Origin: JANNAV01 sp031384695
GTDB lineage: Bacteria > Pseudomonadota > Alphaproteobacteria > Rhodobacterales > Rhodobacteraceae
Reading direction: 5' to 3'
DNA: 30,748 nt
Assembly: GCA_031384695.1 (NCBI GenBank)
Contig: JANNAV010000291.1
Span: forward strand, 1-30,748
Under the pieces are notes generated by a model, which saw only the letters and a program-made list of their open reading frames with translations, was not told the origin of the DNA and searched no databases. Position 1 is the stretch's first letter. The number at the start of each line of letters is the position of its first letter. Of the stretch, positions 16,177 to 24,147 are shown one piece after another. The position numbers and the translations under genes were made by a program.

Positions 16177-17450
16177 CAGACCGCTTCCCCGTCACGCAGC
16201 CGGCCCAGCACCAAACTCGCATTGGTGCCGCCAAAGCCGAACGAGTTGGAAAGTGCGATATCAATCTTCCGCTTCACCGCCTTGTTCGGTGCCAGATCAA
16301 TCACCGTCGCCACCGCCGGATTGTCCAGATTGATGGTGGGCGGGGCAATCTGATCGCGGATCGCCAACACGCAGAAAATCGCCTCCACCGCCCCCGCCGC
16401 CCCCAGCAGATGCCCGATGGCCGATTTCGTCGAAGACATCGTCACCCCCGCCGCCGCATCGCCCATCAGCCGCTCCACCGCCCCCAGCTCGATGGTATCG
16501 GCCATCGTCGAGGTGCCATGCGCGTTGATGTAATCCACCTGCGCGGGCATAATCCCCGCGCGTTTCAGCGCCGCACTCATCGACCGATACCCGCCCTCGC
16601 CATCCTCCGAAGGGGCCGTGATGTGATGCGCGTCGCCAGACATGCCGTAGCCCAGCACCTCGGCGTAAATCTTCGCCCCGCGCGCCTTCGCGTGCTCGTA
16701 TTCCTCCAGCACCACCACGCCCGCGCCCTCGCCCATCACGAACCCGTCGCGGTCGGCGTCATAGGGCCGGCTGGCGCGCGCGGGATCGTCGGCCCGCTTG
16801 GTGCTCAGCGCCTTGCAGGCGTTGAAGCCCGCGATGCCGATCTCGGAGATCGGGCTTTCCGCACCCCCCGCAACCATTACATCCGCGTCGCCCCACTGGA
16901 TCAGCCGGGCCGCGTCGCCAATCGCATGCGCGCCCGTCGAACAGGCCGTCACCACCGCATGGTTTGGCCCCTTGAAGCCGAACCGGATCGACACCTGCCC
17001 GGATATCAGGTTGATCAGCGCGCCGGGAATAAAGAACGGCGACACCCGCCTGGCCCCGCGCTCCTTGATCAGCACGGCGGTTTCGGCAATCGAGGTCAGC
17101 CCGCCGATGCCCGAGCCGATCATCACCCCCGTCCGCTCGCGGCCCGCATCGTCCTGCGGCTCCCAGCCTGCATCCTGCACCGCCTGCACCGCCGCCGTCA
17201 TGCCGTACAAGATGAAATCATCCACCTTGCGCCGGTCCTTGGCCGCCATCCAGTCCTCGGGGTTGAAGGTGCCGTCGCTGCCATCGCCCAGCGGGATCTC
17301 GCAGGCGTATTGCGTCACCACGCCGCTGGGATCAAACCGGGTGATTGGCCCCGCGCCCGACTGGCCCGCGATCAAACGCGCCCAGGTCTGTTCAACCCCG
17401 CAAGCCAGCGGCGTCACCATCCCAAGCCCCGTGATCACAACTCGACGCAT
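16176..17450 (-). CDS. fabF: Beta-ketoacyl-ACP synthase II, FabF
   Basis: A 424-residue condensing enzyme of fatty-acid elongation. The catalytic Cys-His-His set is C170 (VVTACSTGAHAIG), H311 (INAHGTSTMADTIE) and H347, with the conserved lysine K342 (TKSAIGHLLGAAGAVEA). The C-terminal NSFGFGGTNASLVL block is present. The ATG at 17450 follows GGGGAGAG and begins MRRVVITGLGMVTPL, the usual FabF start; the frame is open a little further upstream. It is followed directly by mltG. In many Alphaproteobacteria acpP precedes fabF, but no acyl-carrier-protein gene (DSLD motif) is found upstream here. Confidence 0.97.
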   Translation of the reverse strand: MRRVVITGLGMVTPLACGVEQTWARLIAGQSGAGPITRFDPSGVVTQYACEIPLGDGSDGTFNPEDWMAAKDRRKVDDFILYGMTAAVQAVQDAGWEPQDDAGRERTGVMIGSGIGGLTSIAETAVLIKERGARRVSPFFIPGALINLISGQVSIRFGFKGPNHAVVTACSTGAHAIGDAARLIQWGDADVMVAGGAESPISEIGIAGFNACKALSTKRADDPARASRPYDADRDGFVMGEGAGVVVLEEYEHAKARGAKIYAEVLGYGMSGDAHHITAPSEDGEGGYRSMSAALKRAGIMPAQVDYINAHGTSTMADTIELGAVERLMGDAAAGVTMSSTKSAIGHLLGAAGAVEAIFCVLAIRDQIAPPTINLDNPAVATVIDLAPNKAVKRKIDIALSNSFGFGGTNASLVLGRLRDGEAV

Positions 17451-17689
17451 CCGGCACTCTCCCCAAGTCCTACCCCGCAGCCCTGATACACGCAGCCACC
17501 CGCCCACGCAACAACCGCGCTCCCCCCCTGTTTCTCTTGCCGGATTTGCCCAACGCCCGGATATACGGCACCTCCCTTGCCCGAACGGCTTCCGGCCTAA
17601 CGGGCAACGCCCCGAGCAAACGCGCCATCAGGCGCATTTCCAGATCGGTCCGCAAACAGCACACTCCCAATTTTCCGCCGTTTTGCCCC

Positions 17690-17717
17690 TTGACCTCACC
17701 GCTCAATCACCTAAATC
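17690..17717 (+). promoter_or_regulatory. Promoter of the tetR-efflux operon
   Basis: A sigma-70-like pair, TTGACC (17690-17695) and TAAATC (17712-17717) spaced by 16 bp. The expected start of transcription falls inside the palindrome that follows at once. Confidence 0.6.
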
Positions 17718-17719
17718 GT

Positions 17720-17735
17720 GAATGAACGTTCATTC
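17720..17735. promoter_or_regulatory. Operator palindrome, probable TetR-family site
   Basis: GAATGAACGTTCATTC is a perfect 16 bp palindrome placed at the predicted transcription start of the tetR gene. This is the usual position for an autoregulatory operator of a TetR-family repressor. Binding by the adjacent regulator is inference. Confidence 0.75.
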
Positions 17736-17822
17736 CCGCCCCGCCCCGACATTCCCGCCCATCTCAACACTCCCGCCCATCCCAACACTCCCGCCCCGTC
17801 CCAACATTCCCGCCCCGTCCCG
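17731..17822 (+). repeat. Tandem 18-19 bp repeat in the tetR leader
   Basis: Four copies of an ACAYTCCCGCCC-centred unit lie head to tail: 17749-17766, 17767-17784, 17785-17803 and 17804-17822. A partial copy lies at 17731-17748. The leader RNA would be almost free of G on this strand. It fills the space between the operator and the tetR start. Confidence 0.85.
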
Positions 17823-17830
17823 AGCCCCAA

Positions 17831-18445
17831 ATGCAACTCGCAACCCTCGCCACCCCTGATCAGCGCGGCGCCGATATTCTCGGGCGTGTCCGCTCGGCCT
17901 TTGCCGAAAAAGGCTTCGACGGCGCCTCGATGCAAGACCTCGCCCGGAGCGCCGGCATGAGCGTCGGCAACTTCTACCGCTATTTCCCCTCCAAAGCTGC
18001 CATCATCGAGGCGATGATCAACCTAGATCTGAACGAGATGGAGCAGGATTTCGCCACCGTCCTCTCCTCGCCCAAACCGATTGCCCGCCTGCGCGAGATG
18101 ATCCGCCACCGCATCGGTGACCATCAGATGTGCCGTGACGGCCATCTTTGGGCCGAAATCACCGCCGTCGCCCAGCGCAAACCGGAAATTGCCGCCATCG
18201 CCTGCCGGATGGAAACCGCGATCACCGCCAATCTGACTGCGGTTTTCGCCATGGAAACCGGGCTCTCCCCCGCCGAGGCCGTCAGCCGCTTTCAGGCGCA
18301 TGCCGCCTTCATCGTGCTGCTGGTGAAATCCTCAACCATGGTAAATCCCGAACGGGCACCGCTGCACCATGATCTGACCGCCCTGATCATCCGTACCATA
18401 GACCAGACGCTGGACGAGATATCCCGCGCGTCGGTGAAAGGCTAA
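17831..18445 (+). CDS. TetR/AcrR-family transcriptional repressor
   Basis: A 204-residue TetR-family regulator. The N-terminal helix-turn-helix (about residues 14-60) has ILGRVRSAFAEKGFDGASMQDLARSAGMSVGNFYRYFPSKAAIIEAM, the textbook TetR pattern. The C-terminal helical domain is the ligand-binding and dimer part. The gene lies one base upstream of an MFP-RND efflux pair on the same strand, so it most likely represses its own operon through the palindrome at 17720-17735 and releases it on binding a pump substrate. The ATG at 17831 has no clear ribosome site; no better start is seen in frame. The inducer is unknown. Confidence 0.93.
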   Translation: MQLATLATPDQRGADILGRVRSAFAEKGFDGASMQDLARSAGMSVGNFYRYFPSKAAIIEAMINLDLNEMEQDFATVLSSPKPIARLREMIRHRIGDHQMCRDGHLWAEITAVAQRKPEIAAIACRMETAITANLTAVFAMETGLSPAEAVSRFQAHAAFIVLLVKSSTMVNPERAPLHHDLTALIIRTIDQTLDEISRASVKG

Positions 18446-18446
18446 C

Positions 18447-19655
18447 ATGCATGTCTCCCCGCTCCTCGCCCTGATCCTCGCAAGCGCGCTGATGCTGCCC
18501 GCCACCGGGCTGCATGCCGAAGGCGACACTGCCGCCGCAGCCGAAGCCCCCGCAGCCGGAGCCCCCGCAGCCGAAACCCTGCCCGCCATCACCGTCTCCA
18601 CCGTCGGCACCCGCATGATGCGCGACCGCATCATCACCTCGGGTTTCGTCAGTCCCATCGAACAGGTGCAGGTGCAGCCGCTGGTCGAAGGCCAGCCGAT
18701 CGAGGCGCTGTTTGCCGATGTCGGTGATGTGGTCGAGGCGGGGCAGGTGCTGGCCCGCCTGTCGCGCTCCTCGCTCGATCTGCAGAAAAGCCAGCTGACC
18801 GCCTCCCTCGCCTCCGCCCGCGCCAATATCGCCCAGTCCGAGGCGCAGGTGGTCGATGCCAACGCCTCTGCGGCCGAGGCTCAGCGCGTCGCCGACCGCA
18901 CCGCCGCCCTGAAAAAGGCAGGCTCCGCCTCCACCGCCGCCGCCGATCAAACCGCCGCCGCGGCAGTGTCCGCCCTCAGCCGCGTTTCGGTCGCCACCCA
19001 AACGCTCGAGGCCACCCGCGCCCAGCTGGCACTGGTTCAGGCGCAAACCGCCAATATCGAGTTGCAACTGCTGCGCACCGAAGTGGTTGCACCGGTGTCG
19101 GGCGAGATCGTGCAGCGCAACGCGCAGGTTGGCTCCATCGCCACCGCCGCCGCCAGCGCCATGTTCACCCTGATCCGCAATTCCGAACTGGAATTGCGCT
19201 CCGACGTGGCCGAGGCCGATCTGCTGCGCCTTGCCAAGGGCCAGACCGCCTTGCTGACGGTGTCGGGCGCTGCCACCCCGATCAAGGGCTCGGTACGGCT
19301 GGTCGAGCCCACCATTGATGCCACCACCCGCATGGGTCGCGCCCGCATCAAGATCGACGATGCCAGCCAAATCCGCTCGGGCATGTTCGTCGAGGCCGAG
19401 GTGCTGGTCGCGGCCCGCGAAACCCTCGCCGTCCCCGTCACCGCCTTGGGCAAAACCGCCGAAGGCCTGTCGGTGATGCGGGTAACCGATGGCACCGTCG
19501 CCCGCGTGCAGGTGAAAACCGGCATCCGCGATGCGGGCTGGGTCGAGATCACCGAAGGGCTTGCGTCCGGCGACATCGTGGTCACCAAGGCGGGATCGTT
19601 CGTGCGGCAAGGCGACAAGATCAACCCCATCCCCGCCACCACCGCAACCAATTGA
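18447..19655 (+). CDS. RND efflux periplasmic adaptor (membrane fusion protein)
   Basis: A 402-residue HlyD/AcrA-type adaptor. A signal peptide (residues 1-24, cleavage after LHA) leads into an alanine/proline-rich linker with a small repeat (residues 26-44). The lipoyl half-motif PLVEGQPIEALFADVGDVVEAGQVLARL precedes a long alpha-hairpin rich in Ala and Gln (about residues 110-190, DLQKSQLTASLASARANIAQSEAQVVDANASAAEAQRV). The second lipoyl half (RTEVVAPVSGEIVQRNAQVGSIA) and beta-barrel domains follow. It bridges the inner-membrane pump and an outer-membrane channel. It begins one base after the tetR stop and is followed by the pump after 13 bp. No outer-membrane factor gene is nearby, so a TolC from elsewhere is presumably used. 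Confidence 0.94.
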   Translation: MHVSPLLALILASALMLPATGLHAEGDTAAAAEAPAAGAPAAETLPAITVSTVGTRMMRDRIITSGFVSPIEQVQVQPLVEGQPIEALFADVGDVVEAGQVLARLSRSSLDLQKSQLTASLASARANIAQSEAQVVDANASAAEAQRVADRTAALKKAGSASTAAADQTAAAAVSALSRVSVATQTLEATRAQLALVQAQTANIELQLLRTEVVAPVSGEIVQRNAQVGSIATAAASAMFTLIRNSELELRSDVAEADLLRLAKGQTALLTVSGAATPIKGSVRLVEPTIDATTRMGRARIKIDDASQIRSGMFVEAEVLVAARETLAVPVTALGKTAEGLSVMRVTDGTVARVQVKTGIRDAGWVEITEGLASGDIVVTKAGSFVRQGDKINPIPATTATN

Positions 19656-19668
19656 GAGGGCGCGCCAC

Positions 19669-22600
19669 ATGAACTTCTCAGCCTGGTCCATCCGCAACCC
19701 GATAGCTCCGATCCTGGGCTTTTTCATCCTGATGATCCTCGGCTGGCAGTCGTTCAACGCCCTGCCGATCACCCGCTTCCCCAATATCAACATTCCCCTC
19801 GTTGCCATCACAGTGGCACAATCCGGTGCCGCCCCCGCCGAACTTGAAAGCCAGGTCACCAAGGTGGTCGAAGACGCGGTATCCGGCCTCACCGGGGCAA
19901 AAAACATCGATTCCACCGTCAATGACGGCATCTCCACCACCGTGGTGGAATTCCGGCTCGAGGTGACCACCGAACAGGCGCTGCAAGACGTCAAAGACGC
20001 CATCGACCGCGTCCGGGGCGATCTGCCCGGCGGCATCGAAGCCCCCATCGTCACCAAGATTGATGTCGAGGGTCAGGCGATCATGACGTTCGCCGTCTCC
20101 GCCCCCGATCTGAACATCGAAGAGATATCGTGGTTCGTCGACGATACCATCAAAAGCGAATTGCAGGGACGCCCCGGGGTTGGCCGGGTGGACAGATACG
20201 GCGGGGCCGACCGCGAGATCCGCGTTGAACTTGATCCGGCCAAACTCAACAGCTTTGGCATCACCGCCACCGAGGTGAACGGCCAGTTGCGCGCCACCAA
20301 CGCCAACCTCGGCTCGGGCCGCTCGGAAATCGGCTCGGCCGAACAGGCGATCCGCACGCTGGGCGATGCCACCACCGTCGCCAAACTGGCCGCCACCTCC
20401 ATCGCCCTGCCCTCGGGCCGCTTTGTCGTGCTGTCGGATCTGGGCGAGGTCGTGGACACCTACGAAGAATTGCGTTCGTTCTCGCGGCTGGATGGCAAAC
20501 AGGTGGTCACGTTCGGTGTGTTCCGCGCCAAAGGCTCGTCCGAGGTCTCGGTCGCAGAAACCGTCAACTCCACGCTGGACCAGATCCGTGCCAAGAACCC
20601 CGGCGTCGGCATTGATCTGATCGACGACACCGTGTTCTACACCTACGGCAACTACGAGGCCGCCATCGACACTTTGCTGGAAGGCGCGCTTCTGGCCATC
20701 ATCGTGGTGTTCCTGTTCCTGCGCAATTGGCGCGCCACCCTGATCACCGCCATCGCCCTGCCGCTGTCGGCGGTGCCCACGTTCTGGGTGATGGACCTGC
20801 TCGGTTTCTCCCTTAACCTCGTCAGCTTCCTCGCCCTCACCCTCGCCACCGGCATCCTCGTCGATGACGCGATTGTCGAGATCGAGAATATCGCCCGCCA
20901 CATCCGCATGGGCAAATCCCCCTACCGCGCCGCCATCGAGGCCGCCGACGAGATCGGCCTTGCCGTGATCGCCACCACCTTCACCATCGTCGCGGTGTTC
21001 GTCCCGGTCAGCTTCATGGGCGGTATCGTCGGGCAGTATTTCGTGCAATTCGGCCTGACGGTGGCGATATCGGTGCTGTTCTCGCTGCTGGTCGCCCGCC
21101 TGATCACGCCGATGATGGCCGCCTACCTGATGAAAGCCTCCGACGGCGGCACCGACCATACCACCCGCGACAGCGCCCTGATGCGCGGCTATCTGCACTT
21201 TGTGAAATTTACCTCCTCGGTCCACAAGATCAAAGGCTACCGCTTTCCCTTCTATTACGTCACCCTGCTGGCCGCGATCGGCATCGTCATCGTGTCGGTC
21301 CAGGCCATGCTTTCGGTCCCCGGCTCGTTCCTGCCGCCCGAAGATGTCAGCCGCGTCTCGATCTCGGTCGAACTGCCGCCCGGTGCCACGCTGGAAGAAA
21401 CCGACCGCACCACCCAGGCCATGGCCGCAGTGATCCAGAAGATCGACTGGATCGACAACGTCTTCGTGCTCGGCGGCACCTCGCCCACCGGCGAAACCGA
21501 CGTGCGCCGCGCCTCCATCACCGTGGTGCTCGACAAACTCGATCACTCTCTGGCGCTGAAACTGTCACAGTTCTTCGGCAAACTGCCCATCCTGGGCGGG
21601 CTGATCCCCAAAGTCACCGACCACGGCCGCCCGGTGCCGCAAAACGTCATCGAGGCCGAGATATTCGAGCGCCTGAAGGTGATCCCCGATATCCGCGCCT
21701 TCAAACTGAATGACCGGGGCGAACGCGATCTGACCTTCTCGATCCTCGCCGACAACGACGCCGATCTGACCCTTGCCGTCGCCCGGCTGGAAGACGCGAT
21801 GTCGGGAGAGCCGCTTCTGGCCAACGTCGCCTCGCAAGGTGCCCTGCCCCGCCCCGAGGTGCAGATCACCCCGCGTCAGGCCGAGGCCGCCCGCCTTGGC
21901 GTCACCACCGCCCAGATCGCCGAGATCGTCCGCGTTGCCACCATCGGCGATGGCGATGCGGCGCTGGCGAAAATATCGCTTGATGAACGCCAGATTCCGG
22001 TCCGGGTGCGGCTGAACGACGCCACCCGCGAAGATATGGCGCGCATCGCCGCCCTCAAGATCACCACCGCCAGCGGGGCCGTGGTGCCGCTTTCGGCTGT
22101 GGCCGATGTCGCTCTTGGCGAAGGCCCCTCGGTGATCAAACGCCTGAACCGCGAGCGCCGCGCCACCATCGGCGCCAACCTGCCCGTGGGGGTGGAACTC
22201 GGCGAGGCCACCGACCGCTTCAACGAAATCGCCGCCACCGTCGATCTGCCCCCTACCGCTCGCCTGCAAGAAGGCGGCGACGCCGAGGTGCAGGGCGAAT
22301 TGTTTGCCAGCTTTGGCAAGGCAATGATCCTTGGCCTGATGCTGATGCTGACAGTGATGATCCTGCTGTTCCGCTCGGTGCTGCAACCCTTCACCATCCT
22401 GCTCTCACTACCGCTCGCCATCGGCGGCGTCGCCATCGCGCTGATCCTGATTGATGCCGCCATTTCGATGCCGGTGCTGATCGGCATCCTGATGCTGATG
22501 GGCATCGTCACCAAAAACGCCATTCTGCTGGTGGATTATGCCATCGAGATCCGCGCCCAAGGCTTTGACCGGGTGAAAGCCGTGATCGAGGCCGGCCACA

Positions 22601-22974
22601 AACGCGCCCAGCCCATCGTGATGACCTCTATCGCGATGTCCGCAGGCATGCTGCCCTCGGCCCTCGGGGTCGGCGAAGGCGGCGCCTTCCGCGCGCCGAT
22701 GGCCACCGCCGTGATCGGCGGCATCATCGTGTCCACCGTGCTCAGCCTCGTGATCGTACCCGCCTTCTATCTGATCATGGACGATCTCTCGCGCCTCTTA
22801 AGCTGGGCTTTCTCGCGTCTCGTCGGCAAGAAAGAGTCCGAACCCGAAGCCCCCGAAGCCGCCGTTCTGGCCGAACGCATCGCGCTGTTATCTGCCGAAC
22901 AATCCAGCCTGCGCAACCGCCTGAACGGCCTCGAAAGCAAAGGCCCGCGCAAGGCCGATCTCGCCGCCGAATAG
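19669..22974 (+). CDS. RND multidrug efflux transporter, HAE1 family
   Basis: A 1101-residue inner-membrane RND pump of the AcrB/MexB class that exports hydrophobic compounds by proton exchange. It has TM1 at about residues 12-30, two large periplasmic loops (porter domains) and two bundles of membrane helices. The proton-relay residues are present: D399/D400 in GILVDDAIVEIENIARHI (TM4) and K949 in MGIVTKNAILLVDYAIE (TM10). The start at 19669 begins with the family's usual MNFSAWSIRNPIAPILGF and follows GAGAGGG; the frame is open upstream but overlaps the adaptor gene. The C-terminus carries an extra charged, coiled-coil-like cytoplasmic tail (about 45 residues: ERIALLSAEQSSLRNRLNGL). The substrate is unknown. 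Confidence 0.95.
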   Translation: MNFSAWSIRNPIAPILGFFILMILGWQSFNALPITRFPNINIPLVAITVAQSGAAPAELESQVTKVVEDAVSGLTGAKNIDSTVNDGISTTVVEFRLEVTTEQALQDVKDAIDRVRGDLPGGIEAPIVTKIDVEGQAIMTFAVSAPDLNIEEISWFVDDTIKSELQGRPGVGRVDRYGGADREIRVELDPAKLNSFGITATEVNGQLRATNANLGSGRSEIGSAEQAIRTLGDATTVAKLAATSIALPSGRFVVLSDLGEVVDTYEELRSFSRLDGKQVVTFGVFRAKGSSEVSVAETVNSTLDQIRAKNPGVGIDLIDDTVFYTYGNYEAAIDTLLEGALLAIIVVFLFLRNWRATLITAIALPLSAVPTFWVMDLLGFSLNLVSFLALTLATGILVDDAIVEIENIARHIRMGKSPYRAAIEAADEIGLAVIATTFTIVAVFVPVSFMGGIVGQYFVQFGLTVAISVLFSLLVARLITPMMAAYLMKASDGGTDHTTRDSALMRGYLHFVKFTSSVHKIKGYRFPFYYVTLLAAIGIVIVSVQAMLSVPGSFLPPEDVSRVSISVELPPGATLEETDRTTQAMAAVIQKIDWIDNVFVLGGTSPTGETDVRRASITVVLDKLDHSLALKLSQFFGKLPILGGLIPKVTDHGRPVPQNVIEAEIFERLKVIPDIRAFKLNDRGERDLTFSILADNDADLTLAVARLEDAMSGEPLLANVASQGALPRPEVQITPRQAEAARLGVTTAQIAEIVRVATIGDGDAALAKISLDERQIPVRVRLNDATREDMARIAALKITTASGAVVPLSAVADVALGEGPSVIKRLNRERRATIGANLPVGVELGEATDRFNEIAATVDLPPTARLQEGGDAEVQGELFASFGKAMILGLMLMLTVMILLFRSVLQPFTILLSLPLAIGGVAIALILIDAAISMPVLIGILMLMGIVTKNAILLVDYAIEIRAQGFDRVKAVIEAGHKRAQPIVMTSIAMSAGMLPSALGVGEGGAFRAPMATAVIGGIIVSTVLSLVIVPAFYLIMDDLSRLLSWAFSRLVGKKESEPEAPEAAVLAERIALLSAEQSSLRNRLNGLESKGPRKADLAAE

Positions 22975-22988
22975 CCCCAAGGCCACCC

Positions 22989-23022
22989 TGCGCCGCCGCC
23001 TCCACGCGGCGGCGCAAGCTTT
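22989..23022 (+). terminator. Hairpin terminator after the RND pump gene
   Basis: TGCGCCGCCGC-CTCCAC-GCGGCGGCGCA forms an 11 bp perfect GC-rich stem with a six-base loop, 15 bp after the pump stop. Only a three-T run follows (AGCTTTCCC). The stem is strong and the position suits a terminator. Confidence 0.7.
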
Positions 23023-23055
23023 CCCGCCCATGGCGCCGGGCGGCCGCAGCCTCCC

Positions 23056-23084
23056 TTGAGTTTGCCCGCGTTGCCCCCTACACC
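23056..23084 (+). promoter_or_regulatory. Probable cysK promoter
   Basis: TTGAGT (23056-23061) and TACACC (23079-23084) are spaced by 17 bp, between the terminator of the efflux operon and the AAGGAG ribosome site of cysK. Confidence 0.5.
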
Positions 23085-23112
23085 TGAGGCGGCAGACATA
23101 AGGAGCGCGCGC

Positions 23113-24147
23113 ATGCAAATTCATCAGGACCTGGCGGCAACCATCGGCAACACACCCCTGCTGAAGTTGCGCCGCGCCAGCGAGATGACCGGCTGCACCA
23201 TCCTTGGCAAATGCGAATTTCTCAATCCGGGCCAGTCGGTCAAGGATCGCGCCGCCCTCTACATGATCCGCGATGCCGTGGCGCGTGGCACGCTAAAGCC
23301 AGGCGGCACCATCGTCGAAGGCACGGCGGGCAATACCGGCATCGGGCTGGCGCTGGTCGGGGCTTCGATGGGCTTTCGCACGGTAATCGTGATCCCCGAA
23401 ACCCAAAGTCAGGAAAAGAAAGACATGCTGCGCCTTGCCGGTGCCGAACTGGTGCAGGTGCCCGCGGCCCCCTACAAGAACCCCAACAACTATGTGCGCT
23501 ATTCGGGGCGGCTGGCCGAGGCATTGGCCCGCACCGAACCCAATGGCGCGGTCTGGGCCAACCAGTTCGACAATGTGGCCAACCGGCTGGCCCATTACGA
23601 GACGACAGGCCCCGAAATCTGGGCCCAGACCGAAGGCCACGTGGATGGCTTCATCTGTGCCGTGGGTTCCGGCGGCACGCTGGCGGGGGTCGGCCTGGCG
23701 CTGCAACCGCGCGGTGTCAAAATGGGTCTGGCAGACCCCGAAGGCGCCGCACTCCACGCCTTCTACACCACCGGCAAGCTCGACTCGCCCGGCTCGTCCA
23801 TCACCGAAGGCATCGGTCAGGGCCGCATCACCGCAAATCTTGAAGGCTTCATGCCCGATTTCAGCTACCGCATCCCCGATGCCGAAGCCCTGCCGCTGGT
23901 GTTCGAGATGCTCGAAGACGAAGGGATCTGTCTGGGCGGCTCCTCCGGGATCAACATCGCAGGCGCCATCCGCATGGCGCGCGAAATGGGGCCGGGCCGC
24001 ACGATTGTCACCATCCTGTGCGATTACGGCAACCGCTATCAGTCGAAACTGTTCAACCCGGCGTTCCTCAAGGAAAAAGGCCTGCCGGTGCCCCTGTGGC
24101 TGGACCGCGCACCGCAAGCGGTCCCGACGGTGTTCGAAGACGCATGA
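23113..24147 (+). CDS. cysK: Cysteine synthase A (O-acetylserine sulfhydrylase)
   Basis: A 344-residue PLP enzyme of the cysteine synthase family that makes L-cysteine from O-acetylserine and sulfide in the cytoplasm. The PLP lysine is K44 in NPGQSVKDRAALY. The asparagine loop is GTAGNTGIG (residues 70-78) and the phosphate-binding glycine loop is GSGGTLAG. The C-terminus is about 20-30 residues longer than the enteric enzyme (KEKGLPVPLWLDRAP). The ATG at 23113 follows AAGGAG at 7 bp; the frame is open upstream but without a ribosome site. The TGA overlaps the next gene's ATG by four bases. A related beta-family synthase cannot be excluded by eye. Confidence 0.92.
   Translation: MQIHQDLAATIGNTPLLKLRRASEMTGCTILGKCEFLNPGQSVKDRAALYMIRDAVARGTLKPGGTIVEGTAGNTGIGLALVGASMGFRTVIVIPETQSQEKKDMLRLAGAELVQVPAAPYKNPNNYVRYSGRLAEALARTEPNGAVWANQFDNVANRLAHYETTGPEIWAQTEGHVDGFICAVGSGGTLAGVGLALQPRGVKMGLADPEGAALHAFYTTGKLDSPGSSITEGIGQGRITANLEGFMPDFSYRIPDAEALPLVFEMLEDEGICLGGSSGINIAGAIRMAREMGPGRTIVTILCDYGNRYQSKLFNPAFLKEKGLPVPLWLDRAPQAVPTVFEDA

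Noticed and set aside
17470..17706. Minus-strand 78-residue frame upstream of fabF, tested as a possible acpP
   Set aside because: It lacks the ACP serine motif and acidic helices, starts at TTG and has no ribosome site; most likely noncoding leader.
17731..17822. CRISPR-like array
   Set aside because: The units are directly adjacent tandem copies with no spacers, so this is a simple tandem repeat.
17718..17960. GTG-initiated frame of 80 residues through the operator and tandem repeats
   Set aside because: It overlaps the predicted transcription start, its peptide only reflects the C-rich repeats, and it runs into tetR in another frame.
19678..21546. Minus-strand 622-residue frame opposite the RND pump
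   Set aside because: It is a compositional shadow (Gly, Asp and His rich) of the clear RND transporter gene.
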